DNA of 64,000 bases from Paraburkholderia fynbosensis (GTDB lineage Bacteria > Pseudomonadota > Gammaproteobacteria > Burkholderiales > Burkholderiaceae): the NCBI RefSeq assembly GCF_902859935.1, contig NZ_CADIKI010000007.1, positions 248,001 through 312,000 on the forward strand, in the 5' to 3' direction. Shown piece by piece: positions 55,987-64,000 of this stretch. Every line of letters starts with the position of its first letter. Position 1 is the stretch's first letter. The translations under genes were made by a program, and so were the position numbers. The notes under the pieces are model-generated. The model saw only the letters and a program-made list of their open reading frames with translations, did not search any database and was not told the DNA's origin.

Positions 55987-56445
55987 TCACAGCGGCAATT
56001 GCGTATCGAACTTGATTTCGCGCAGCACGACGCTCGTGCGCACTTGTGCAACGGCCGGAATCTTGAAGATACGTTCGTGCAGAAAGCTGTCGTACGCTTT
56101 GATGTCGGGCGCGACGATCTTGAGGATGTAATCGGATTCGCCGGTCGTGCTGTAGCACTCGGTGACTTCGGGACAGGTGGCGATTTCGCGCTCGAACTGT
56201 TCGACGCCGCCTTCGGTATGTCGCGTCAGGTGGATATGCGCGAGCGCGCACACATGCAGTCCGAGCTTTTCCCGGTCGAGCAACGCCGTGTAGCGCTGGA
56301 TGACACCCGATTGTTCCATGTCCTTGATGCGCCGCCAGCAAGGCGTGCTCGACAGGCCGACCTGGTCGGAAATCTCTTGCACGGAACGGCGGGCGTCCAA
56401 CTGCAGCAAGCGCAGGATTTTTTGTGAGAACGTATCGAGTGTCAA
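55987..56445 (-). CDS. Lrp/AsnC family transcriptional regulator
   Basis: A 152-aa regulator with an N-terminal HTH (LQLDARRSVQEISDQVGLSS) and a C-terminal RAM/AsnC effector domain (GLHVCALAHIHLTRHTEGG, TGESDYILKIVAPD). It probably responds to an amino acid. It converges with the CDF gene; the promoter should lie in 56446-56535. No obvious target operon is adjacent. Confidence 0.95.
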   Translation of the reverse strand: MTLDTFSQKILRLLQLDARRSVQEISDQVGLSSTPCWRRIKDMEQSGVIQRYTALLDREKLGLHVCALAHIHLTRHTEGGVEQFEREIATCPEVTECYSTTGESDYILKIVAPDIKAYDSFLHERIFKIPAVAQVRTSVVLREIKFDTQLPL

Positions 56446-56535
56446 CTGCGCCTCCGTTTGCGTCGCCGTATCAACGCATGGTAGAGGGCGCGAAAACGAA
56501 ACGCAATGTAAAACGGCCTCGACGAGGGAGATCGA

Positions 56536-57165
56536 CTAATTTGCCGGTTCCTCAGCGGCGTTTTGTCCTGAGCCGTCCCCATCTTTAGCCGCCCCGAGCA
56601 AGGCGGCCTGACTTGCACGCAGGTCTTTGAGCATGTTGCAAAAAAGCGCGCCCTGTTCGATCGCGTCGTCCAGCGCGACGTGCGTGTGCGGATGATCGTC
56701 GAACCAGTGTTTCGGGAAACGCGGCTTGATGTTCTTGCGGTAAGGTAGGCCGGTCATCGCGAACGCGAGCGTCTTGATGTCGAGCGCCGACCACGAAAAC
56801 GGGCAGCGGCCGACGAACCGCATCATGTACCAGAACATGTACGTAAAATCGAAGCCGGCCGGCATCGCCACGAACACCGGCTTTCCCGGCAACGCCTCCA
56901 CCCAGTCGACGTAAGCCGTCAGCGCGGCTTGGGCCGGCTGCAAATCCTTGCGGCAGGCCGCCCAAGCGTCGGGCTGGGTCTTCCACCACGCTTCCTGCAC
57001 AGGATGCGGCGCGGCGCCTTCAAGCAATTCTAGATTCGCCGAGAAGGTGGCGATCAGTTGCTTGTCTTCGGTGTACGCGGCGGACGCGAAGCTGAGCATC
57101 GAATGCGGGCCGGGGATCGGGCCGTCTGCTTCGACATCGGTGCTGACGTAGATTTCGCTGCTCAT
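56536..57165 (-). CDS. 3'-5' exonuclease (DEDD type, RNase T-like)
   Basis: A 209-aa exonuclease-like protein. The first acidic motif is [14 protein letters not shown] (Asp/Glu), further ones include [15 protein letters not shown] and [11 protein letters not shown] with the final His/Asp, consistent with DEDDh exonucleases. Its ATG overlaps the stop codon of the hydrolase gene (ATGA at 57162-57165), so the two are translationally coupled. The C-terminal 20 residues are low-complexity. Confidence 0.85.
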   Translation of the reverse strand: MSSEIYVSTDVEADGPIPGPHSMLSFASAAYTEDKQLIATFSANLELLEGAAPHPVQEAWWKTQPDAWAACRKDLQPAQAALTAYVDWVEALPGKPVFVAMPAGFDFTYMFWYMMRFVGRCPFSWSALDIKTLAFAMTGLPYRKNIKPRFPKHWFDDHPHTHVALDDAIEQGALFCNMLKDLRASQAALLGAAKDGDGSGQNAAEEPAN

Positions 57166-57806
57166 GCTTGCACCCCGTCGGCGACGTACGGATTGGTGCG
57201 CCGTTCGGCGCCGAATGTAGAAGTGGGACCGTGGCCCGGCACGAAGGTGACGTCGTCGCCGAGCGGCCAGAGTTTTTCGCGGATCGAGCGCACCAGGTCC
57301 GCATGATTGCCGCGCGGAAAATCCGTGCGGCCGATCGAGCCGGCGAACAGCACGTCGCCTACCAGGGCGAGCCGGTGGGCGCGGCTGAAGAACACCACGT
57401 GGCCGGGCGTGTGCCCCGGGCAGTGATAGACCTCGAGTGTCTCGTCGCCGAACTGCACGGTGTCGCCGTTGTCCAGCCAGCGATCCGGTTCGAATGCGTC
57501 GGCGGCGGGAAAGCCGAACCGCGCGCTCTGATCCGGCAGCTTGTCGAGCCAGAAGCGCTCGTCGGGATGCGGGCCTTCGATCGGCACGCCGTAGTGCGCG
57601 GCGAGCGTCTTCGCGCCGGCGCAATGATCGATGTGGCCGTGGGTCAGGAAAACTTTCTGGACCATCACGTTCTGCCGCGCAACCTCGCCCTGGATGACAT
57701 CGAGGTCGCCGCCCGGATCGACGACGGCCGCGCGTCCGGTCGCCTCGCAAACGAGCAGCGAGCTGTTCTGCTGGAACGGCGTGACGGGGATCAAGGTGAC
57801 TTTCAT
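57162..57806 (-). CDS. MBL-fold hydrolase (hydroxyacylglutathione hydrolase-like)
   Basis: A 214-aa metallo-beta-lactamase-fold protein of the YcbL/GloB2 type. Metal ligands are in THGHIDH (55-61), the His of CPGHTPGH, the Asp of [14 protein letters not shown] and the His of VPGHGP. Length matches type II glyoxalases lacking the GloB C-terminal domain. It may hydrolyse S-lactoylglutathione or another thioester. First gene of a two-gene unit with the exonuclease. Confidence 0.93.
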   Translation of the reverse strand: MKVTLIPVTPFQQNSSLLVCEATGRAAVVDPGGDLDVIQGEVARQNVMVQKVFLTHGHIDHCAGAKTLAAHYGVPIEGPHPDERFWLDKLPDQSARFGFPAADAFEPDRWLDNGDTVQFGDETLEVYHCPGHTPGHVVFFSRAHRLALVGDVLFAGSIGRTDFPRGNHADLVRSIREKLWPLGDDVTFVPGHGPTSTFGAERRTNPYVADGVQA

Positions 57807-58437
57807 GAAGGACGGCGCCGCTGGAAAAACGTTGATTGTACCGGCGTCTCGCTCGTGCCCGCCGAGCCGTTGAAGCCCGCTGGACCGGCTTTTGTCTGCT
57901 CATTTTTGCGGCGAATGTGAAAATTCATCAAGCTTTTCATGTGCTTGGCGTCTCAAAATTTTGTTTTAGGTATAATGGACCCCATGCACAGGTCACTGTG
58001 TTGTCACACGGCGATGCGTCCCCATCAAAAACGGGTACGCGGATCGCCATTCAAGTATGGGCTGTCGCGTTTGTCGACGGCCATCAAGTATCGATGCGTT
58101 CGATGCACACGTCTTGCCCAGCCAGGCGCCACGCGCCTGCTACGGACTTAACTGCCGTGACGCTGGGTGGGGCCTACGCCGCCGTTCCTGTGCGCTGAGT
58201 TGCGCGCGCAAGAACGTGTTTGCCACGTTCGATGGCGGCATGTGGGGTCTGGTCAGGCTGCCGGGGACAGGTTGCGCCAGACGTGAAAATTAACCGTGCG
58301 GTAGCGGCTGAATGAGCCGCATCCGGGCTTGACGTACTGCGCTCGTCTGCGCGGCGCGTTGTCGCCCATTGCCGCCGGAGTCGCAGACAACACGCACAAC
58401 ATTTCGCGTGATGCGGCTCGACAATTTGATACGTCTT
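57807..58437 (+). other. 631-nt gene-free stretch with promoter and hairpins upstream of rlpA
   Basis: A perfect TATAAT (57971-57976) starts a possible transcript toward rlpA. Downstream I find hairpins CAGGCG/CGCCTG (about 58121-58139), AACGTG/CACGTT (58211-58228), GTCTGG/CCAGAC (58254-58285) and GCGGCT/AGCCGC (58305-58321). No frame has sensible composition. It is either a long structured leader or a small RNA gene. It lacks the GAGGAAAGTCCGGGC core of RNase P RNA and the features of tmRNA, 4.5S RNA or 6S RNA that I know. Confidence 0.4.
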
Positions 58438-59040
58438 ATGAAAACTCGGTTCACCCGCAGTCTGGGGACTCTTTTTGCCTTTTTTGTGCTGGCCGGCTGT
58501 GCCACGCCGCCAGGCGCCAGCGACACGTCCGCACACGATGTGCCGCGCAGCACGAAACCTGCGCAAGCGAGCACCTTTGGACCGCAATCCTACGGTAGCG
58601 CGCCCGCCTCCGGCCCGGCTGCCCAAGGCACGCCGTTGGCCGACGCAAAGCCGCTGACGGACGACGGCGCGGATGTGTCTGACTTCCATCAGACGGGTCG
58701 CGCGTCGTGGTATGGTCGTTTCTTTCACGGTCGCCGCACCGCTAACGGCGAACGTTACGATATGCACGCACTGACGGCCGCCCATCGTACGCTGCCGCTC
58801 GGCTCGTATGTGCGCGTAACTAATCCGGCCACCTCGCGCTCGGTCATCGTGCGTATCAACGATCGTGGTCCGTACGCGCGTGGTCGCGTGATCGATCTGT
58901 CGGCTGCCGCTGCCGCTGCGCTCGACATGCGTCACGCCGGGACCGCGAGCGTGCGGATCGAAGGTTTGACGCAGCAGGAAGCTCGCGCCGAACTCAACGA
59001 AACGCTGGCGTCGAGCTCGGATTCGAACGCCGACAAATGA
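58438..59040 (+). CDS. rlpA: RlpA-like septal ring lytic transglycosylase lipoprotein
   Basis: A 200-aa outer-membrane lipoprotein. The lipobox is FVLAGC (Cys21). A Pro/Ala/Ser-rich linker leads to the double-psi beta-barrel domain (about 85-175, GRASWYGRFFHGRRTANGE, ALTAAHRTLPLGS, RINDRGPYARGRVIDLS). RlpA cleaves denuded glycan strands at septa in Pseudomonas. The SPOR domain found in longer RlpA proteins is missing. ATG 58438 gives a standard signal; ATG 58411 is possible. Confidence 0.9.
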   Translation: MKTRFTRSLGTLFAFFVLAGCATPPGASDTSAHDVPRSTKPAQASTFGPQSYGSAPASGPAAQGTPLADAKPLTDDGADVSDFHQTGRASWYGRFFHGRRTANGERYDMHALTAAHRTLPLGSYVRVTNPATSRSVIVRINDRGPYARGRVIDLSAAAAAALDMRHAGTASVRIEGLTQQEARAELNETLASSSDSNADK

Positions 59041-59111
59041 TGTAGGCGCGTCTGACGCGCCTGCAGCGTCCCGCAACACGGCGGCCTTGCACGCAGTCCC
59101 CGTCTCGGCAG

Positions 59112-59159
59112 AAAAACAAAGGGCCGCGCAGTTCAGAACTGCGCGGCCCTTTGTTTTTT
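59112..59159. terminator. Bidirectional rho-independent terminator
   Basis: AAACAAAGGGCCGCGCAGTT pairs with its complement beginning AACTGCGCGGCCC and ending in TTTGTTTTTT. It separates the convergent rlpA and rsmI genes. Confidence 0.92.
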
Positions 59160-59182
59160 CCGTTCCTTTTTGTCCGTTCGTT

Positions 59183-60061
59183 TTACTCGTCGTCGGCCTT
59201 CAGCGCCAATGCGCGCGTGTACAGCGCGTTGCGCGACGCGCCGGTGATCGCAGCCGCCACCTTCGCCGCACTGCTCACCGTCAACTCTTCCAGCAGGATG
59301 CGCAGGAGCGCGTCGTGATCGTGTTCGCCGGCGGCTTCCGGCGATGCGCCTTCCACCACCAGCACGAATTCGCCGCGTTGCCGGTTCGGGTCGGCGGCGA
59401 GCCACGTTGGCCCTTCGGCCAGGGTGCCGCGCTGCAGCGCTTCATGTAACTTCGTCAGTTCCCGCGCGATCAGCAGCTTGCGCTCGCCGCCGAAAGCGTC
59501 CGCCAGTGCCTGCACCGTTTCGATAATCCGGTGCGGCGCTTCGTAGAACACCATCGCGTGTGGATGCTGCGCGAGCGTCTGCAACGTCGCGGCGCGGGCC
59601 TTCGCTTTCGGCGGCAGGAAGCCGAGGAACGAGAACGTCGCGACCCAGTCGCCGGCTGCGCTTAGCGCCGTTGCGAGCGCGCTTGCGCCTGGCAGGGGGA
59701 TGACCGGAAAGCCGGCGTCACGGACCGCATCGACGAGTTTCGCGCCGGGGTCCGAAATGCCCGGCGTGCCTGCGTCGGACACGTAGGCCACGCGCTCGCC
59801 CGCTTGCAGATGCTCGATCAGACGCAGTGCCGCGGCCCGCTCGTTGTGTTGATGCACGGCGACGAGCGGCTTCGAGATTCCGTAGCGCGCGAGCAGTTGG
59901 CCGGTGTTGCGGGTGTCTTCGGCAGCGATGCGGTCCACCAGTCCGAGCACATGCAACGCGCGCAGGGTCACGTCGGCGACGTTGCCGATCGGCGTGGCCA
60001 CCACATACAGCGCGGCGGCGGGGTACTGCTGCCCTTGTGCAAGTTCGGAGAGAGGAGTCAT
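59183..60061 (-). CDS. rsmI: 16S rRNA (cytidine1402-2'-O)-methyltransferase
   Basis: A 292-aa SAM-dependent methyltransferase of the tetrapyrrole-methylase fold. Motifs: [19 protein letters not shown] at the N-terminus, [24 protein letters not shown] and [16 protein letters not shown]. It modifies C1402 in the ribosomal P site. The ATG at 60061 shares bases with the yraN start on the other strand. The rsmI-yraN pairing is conserved in many proteobacteria. Confidence 0.96.
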   Translation of the reverse strand: MTPLSELAQGQQYPAAALYVVATPIGNVADVTLRALHVLGLVDRIAAEDTRNTGQLLARYGISKPLVAVHQHNERAAALRLIEHLQAGERVAYVSDAGTPGISDPGAKLVDAVRDAGFPVIPLPGASALATALSAAGDWVATFSFLGFLPPKAKARAATLQTLAQHPHAMVFYEAPHRIIETVQALADAFGGERKLLIARELTKLHEALQRGTLAEGPTWLAADPNRQRGEFVLVVEGASPEAAGEHDHDALLRILLEELTVSSAAKVAAAITGASRNALYTRALALKADDE

Positions 60062-60656
60062 GAGGCAGAAGACGCAAACAGACGGAATGAGGCCGCCATT
60101 GTGCCACGCGGGGTTGCGCGGCTCAGGTGGGGAAGGCGATTGGCGCGGCGGTCGGACTGCGAGCGGGCCGGCGAGTGCGGGGACAGGAGCCAAGGCGCAA
60201 AGGAATGAAGCGTCGGCGACCGTGGTGACTACTGTCACGCCGGCAACGACATCCCTCGCAGCACCCACACCCTACAACTTTTCCAAACCCAGTGGGTCCA
60301 AGCTCGTCGGCGCGGCTTTCGAGGCGCGTGCGCGAGAATTCCTGCAACGCCAGCGCTTACGGTTCGTCGCACACAACGTGTCGTGCAGGAGCGGGGAGAT
60401 CGATCTCGTGATGCGCGATCGCGACGGCGTGCTGGTGTTCGTCGAAGTCCGCGCGCGTGCGCAGCGTCGCTACGGCGGCGCGGTGGCTAGCATCGGTTGG
60501 CACAAAAAGCAGCGCATCGTGGGCGCGGCGCAGCACTACCTGGCGACGCGCAGTCACGGTTCGCAGGATCAGCCCGTCTGCCGTTTCGACGTGATTGCTT
60601 TCGACAGCGGCCGGCTCGTCTGGCTGCGCGATGCGTTTCGGGCCGACGAAGTCTGA
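60060..60656 (+). CDS. yraN: YraN family (UPF0102) nuclease-like protein
   Basis: The conserved domain (about 75-198) has [24 protein letters not shown] and LVFVEVRAR, the GEIDL...EVR pattern of the PD-(D/E)XK-like UPF0102 family. Before it lie about 70 unusual Gly/Ala/Thr-rich residues. GAGAGGAGTC before the ATG at 60060 is a good ribosome site, which supports this start, but a later one is possible because the N-terminal extension is not family-like. Function is unknown. Total 198 aa. Confidence 0.88.
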   Translation: MRQKTQTDGMRPPLCHAGLRGSGGEGDWRGGRTASGPASAGTGAKAQRNEASATVVTTVTPATTSLAAPTPYNFSKPSGSKLVGAAFEARAREFLQRQRLRFVAHNVSCRSGEIDLVMRDRDGVLVFVEVRARAQRRYGGAVASIGWHKKQRIVGAAQHYLATRSHGSQDQPVCRFDVIAFDSGRLVWLRDAFRADEV

Positions 60657-60715
60657 CGCCTTGCGCGGAGAACGCGTGTGAGTGCGATAAACTTGCGCTC
60701 GCGTGCGGGCCGTGA

Positions 60716-61462
<747 letters not shown>

Positions 61463-61488
61463 GACTGATTTCGAAGGAGAGCTAGTTG

Positions 61489-62280
61489 ATGAGCGTATTC
61501 CGCATCAAGAAGACACTGGTGAGAACCGTGCTGGTGGTTGGGTTCGCGGCGGGGCTGTCGGCAACCTTGCAGGGCTGCTTTCTCGCTGTCGCCGGCGCGG
61601 CGGGCGGCGGCGCTCTGGTCGCGACCGACCGGCGCACGCTCGGTGCGCAGACCGAAGATCGCGAGTTGCAGGTGAAGGCGCTGTCGCAGATCAGCCAGAA
61701 TTTGCCAGATAGCGCGCACGTCAACGTGGCGGTGTTCAACCGCCGTGTGTTGCTGACAGGCGAGGTGGCGGGCGACGCGTCGAAGCACCGCGCCGAAAGC
61801 ATCGTGCGCGGCTTGAACAACGTCAGTACGATCGTCAACGAACTGGCGATCATGCCGGCCAGCTCGTTCTCTTCGCGCACCAACGACACGTATCTTGAAA
61901 CGCGCGTGAAGACCGCGCTGATCGCGGAGAAGAATATCTCGGCGAACAACTTCAAGGTGGTGGCCGAACGCGGCTCGGTGTATCTGATGGGGCTCGTCAC
62001 GATGGATGAAGGCAATCGCGGCGCCGACGTCGCGAGCCGCGTGCCGGGTGTCGTCCAGGTCGTGAAGGTGTTCCAGTACATTCAGCCGCAGGAAGCCGCG
62101 GCGGCCGCCACTGCGGCAGCCACGGCACCGGTTGCGGCATCGCAGCCGGATGCGGGGGAGCCGACGGTCGGCGCGATTCCTGATTCGTCGGTGAGCGCGC
62201 GGCCGCTGGAACAGCAGGCGCCTGCGCCGGTCAGCAATTCGAATTCGGTGCGTCCGGGTAACCCGAAGGCTGTGCCATGA
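61489..62280 (+). CDS. Two-BON-domain lipoprotein (DolP/YraP-like)
   Basis: A 263-aa outer-membrane lipoprotein. The signal ends with lipobox TLQGC (about residue 30). Two BON domains follow (about 60-130 and 135-205: NVAVFNRRVLLTGEVAGD and SVYLMGLVTMDEGNRGAD), then an Ala/Pro-rich tail of about 55 residues. DolP supports outer-membrane integrity. AAGGAGA (61474-61480) fits the ATG at 61489. It follows the SIS gene by 26 nt and overlaps the cytochrome gene. Confidence 0.9.
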   Translation: MSVFRIKKTLVRTVLVVGFAAGLSATLQGCFLAVAGAAGGGALVATDRRTLGAQTEDRELQVKALSQISQNLPDSAHVNVAVFNRRVLLTGEVAGDASKHRAESIVRGLNNVSTIVNELAIMPASSFSSRTNDTYLETRVKTALIAEKNISANNFKVVAERGSVYLMGLVTMDEGNRGADVASRVPGVVQVVKVFQYIQPQEAAAAATAAATAPVAASQPDAGEPTVGAIPDSSVSARPLEQQAPAPVSNSNSVRPGNPKAVP

Positions 62281-62627
62281 GGCGTGGTGTTGTTGTCGTC
62301 GCCGCGCTGATGGTCGGCGCGGCGACGGGGCTCGTTGCGACGGCGGCATGCGCTGCTCCCGATGCGCAGCGTGGCCGGACGGTCGCCAATGCGAATGCCT
62401 GCATGGGTTGTCACGCGGTGGACCGCAAATTGGTCGGTCCGTCGTTTCAGCAGATCGCCGCGAAGTACAAGGGCGATGCGCAGGCGCCGGTGAAATTGGC
62501 TCGCAAGGTTAAAGAGGGAGGCTCCGGCGTGTGGGGCATGATTCCGATGCCGGCACATCAATCGATGAGCGACGCGGATATAAGGACGGTCGTGGATTGG
62601 GTGCTGGCGGGGGCGCCGGAGAAGTGA
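62277..62627 (+). CDS. Class I cytochrome c
   Basis: A 116-aa periplasmic cytochrome c. The signal peptide ends near ACAA-PDAQ. Heme is bound at CMGCH (42-46) and the sixth ligand is probably Met91 (MIPMPAH). It resembles cytochrome c551/c552-type carriers. The ATG overlaps the BON gene stop (ATGA at 62277-62280), so translation is coupled, an unusual partner for a DolP-like lipoprotein. Confidence 0.94.
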   Translation: MRRGVVVVAALMVGAATGLVATAACAAPDAQRGRTVANANACMGCHAVDRKLVGPSFQQIAAKYKGDAQAPVKLARKVKEGGSGVWGMIPMPAHQSMSDADIRTVVDWVLAGAPEK

Positions 62628-62701
62628 TTGGAGGGGTTACAGGCCAGCCGTTTGGGGCTTGGCAAAAGAGAAAATGGCTGTGCTAGAATTGTTCGCACGT
62701 C

Positions 62702-62777
<76 letters not shown>

Positions 62778-62784
62778 GCAAAAT

Positions 62785-62821
62785 CAAAGGGTTACGGCAG
62801 ATTTGCCTGTAACCCTTTTGT
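62785..62821 (+). terminator. Terminator after tRNA-Ala
   Basis: AAAGGGTTAC pairs with GTAACCCTTT, followed by TTGTGTTT. It starts 8 nt after the tRNA. Confidence 0.85.
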
Positions 62822-63101
62822 GTTTCTGCGGGGCGTGTAACCGCTGTGTAACTGGATTCGGTCTGCTTAGATCTACCTCGACCCATCATCCAACGTGACC
62901 TTTCTGGTGCGGCAGAAACACGCGGCAACGAGTTCGATGAGTTCATCATCCTCGCTCACTTCAAGGAAGTGTCTTGTCACTAACGGGCGCTAGCGGCACA
63001 GCCGGTTGATCTCGTTGCACGTCGATTCCACGGAAACTGCTGACCTTGATCACCGTCTTGCGGTAGGCTTGCGGGTCCGCAACCTTACAATATCTTGCAG
63101 T

Positions 63102-63938
63102 ATGACCACGGGAAAACACAGCCAGTCTCCAGAAAAACGAATGGCGTTCTTGGAGCGGGTGGAGCACTACGTCAACAAGAGCCCGATGTGGACGCCCGCT
63201 GAAGGCGCTTTGTTGGTCAATGGCGTCATGCCGCCTCCCAAAGGCTGCAAGGAGATTCCTGGCGATGCGGCACAGCTTGAAGACCCTGTGCGGCCCGCAA
63301 CCCAGAGCCAATTGCTTGGTGCTCGCTCGTTGCTGGACAGGTATCGCAGGGACGTCGATAACGGCGCCGCCTCGCAGGCTGAACGCATCACCTCCGATGA
63401 ATTCCTAGAATGGTGCAAGGATGGCGACTTCCTTGCGACATGGACGCCGAAGCTAGCGGAATTCTTGAGGCACCTCTATCTTCCCGGCGATGCGTACAAC
63501 CAGTATCCACAAACAGTGGAGGATGAGCTGGCCATGTGGCGGATGGTCATGGCAGCGAAGGAGATGCAGAGCGCGCTTATCTCCCATGCGCGTGCGGCGG
63601 GGCCGTCTCCTGTTGGAGTCGTTCCCCCGAGTCTGCAGGCAGACGTCGGCTCCGTGACCGAGGCTGTATCCCGCGCATCCTTGCGGGTTGAAACGATTGG
63701 CTTGAAGCGACGTGAACAACAGATCAGGACCATTTTGGCTGGTGCTAGGGAGTTGAAATTCGATCCCCTGAAAATCCCGAATAGGGGGAAGCAAGAGCTC
63801 CGGGTATGGTGCAAACAAAATCGTCTCGACCTGTTCGGTAACGGTGATGATCCATTTGACGATGCATGGAAAGAGGCCCGCAAGCGCAACCTCGTCTCTA
63901 TGGCCAATCAGGCCCTCTTTGCTGCGGGGAGGCGGTAG
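63102..63938 (+). CDS. Hypothetical protein (278 aa), possibly of an accessory element
   Basis: Starts MTTGKHSQSPEKRMAFLERV and is soluble, with balanced composition and several predicted helices (for example EFLRHLYLPGDAYNQYPQTV). The C-terminal third has KRREQQIRTILAGAREL, then a segment (RGKQELRVWCKQNR, FDDAWKEARKR) similar in feel to DNA-binding or phage-associated proteins. I do not recognise the family. GC content seems lower than that of the neighbouring housekeeping genes. It lies downstream of a tRNA, a common integration site. An ATG or TTG further upstream is possible. Confidence 0.7.
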   Translation: MTTGKHSQSPEKRMAFLERVEHYVNKSPMWTPAEGALLVNGVMPPPKGCKEIPGDAAQLEDPVRPATQSQLLGARSLLDRYRRDVDNGAASQAERITSDEFLEWCKDGDFLATWTPKLAEFLRHLYLPGDAYNQYPQTVEDELAMWRMVMAAKEMQSALISHARAAGPSPVGVVPPSLQADVGSVTEAVSRASLRVETIGLKRREQQIRTILAGARELKFDPLKIPNRGKQELRVWCKQNRLDLFGNGDDPFDDAWKEARKRNLVSMANQALFAAGRR

Positions 63939-64000
63939 GGGAAAAATACCCGACGTTTCGCCCCTTGAAACCCCACTAGGCCCCCACTCCATGATGTCAA

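Noticed and set aside
57971..58340. RNase P RNA gene
   Set aside because: Location near rsmI made it worth testing, but the universal GAGGAAAGTCCGGGC core is absent on both strands.

Overview
The window looks like chromosomal DNA of a Burkholderiales bacterium, most likely Paraburkholderia: GC-rich, with DUF4148, DUF3185 and H-NS family proteins and many LacI, RND and MFS genes typical of that group. This assignment comes from remembered family and synteny patterns, not from a database search. Coding is dense and mostly intact, with three visibly broken genes. I see no CRISPR array, insertion sequence, prophage or rRNA operon.

Layout. 0-6 kb: lpxL (lipid A acyltransferase) diverges from metK, followed by a PhyH-type dioxygenase, a DUF3185 membrane protein and an aldo/keto reductase. 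6-14 kb: an RND tripartite efflux operon (permease, adaptor, outer-membrane factor) with an MFS exporter behind it. 14-17 kb: srkA-like kinase, a frameshifted small exported protein, and a PepSY membrane protein next to a Fur-box-like site. 17-25 kb: a seven-gene molybdenum hydroxylase operon in the order CoxS-L-M-D-E-G-F; the large subunit carries AYRGAGR (form II), so the substrate may not be CO. 25.2-25.95 kb: a non-coding inverted repeat with 209-nt arms, each holding a 14-bp hairpin with a compensatory base-pair change. 26-30.4 kb: amino-acid permease, a soluble histidine kinase/response regulator pair behind an FNR/ANR-type box, and ferredoxin-NADP reductase.

31-38.5 kb: a YtfQ/YtfR/YtfT/YjfF-type sugar ABC transporter, its LacI regulator and a divergent aldose 1-epimerase. 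Three copies of an ACTAATAATAT motif lie in the promoter regions and probably are the LacI operators. 38.5-44 kb: an EEP nuclease-like protein, exported hypothetical proteins, a Lon-like AAA+ ATPase without protease domain, an FAD oxidoreductase and a HiPIP. 44-51.5 kb: a decayed MFS transporter, amidase, dienelactone hydrolase, nitronate monooxygenase-like protein, Leu/Ile/Val-type binding protein, and a decayed JmjC/cupin-like gene. 51.5-58 kb: MFS, HugZ-like protein, H-NS family protein in an AT-rich patch, cation diffusion facilitator, Lrp regulator, 3'-5' exonuclease and a GloB-like hydrolase.

58-64 kb: a 631-nt gene-free stretch with a good -10 element and several hairpins precedes rlpA. 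Then come rsmI and yraN (head to head, with overlapping start codons), a DiaA/GmhA-type SIS protein, a two-BON-domain lipoprotein and a cytochrome c, close to the conserved rsmI-yraN-diaA-dolP neighbourhood. A tRNA-Ala(CGC) and an unrecognised 278-aa gene, possibly the edge of accessory DNA, end the window.
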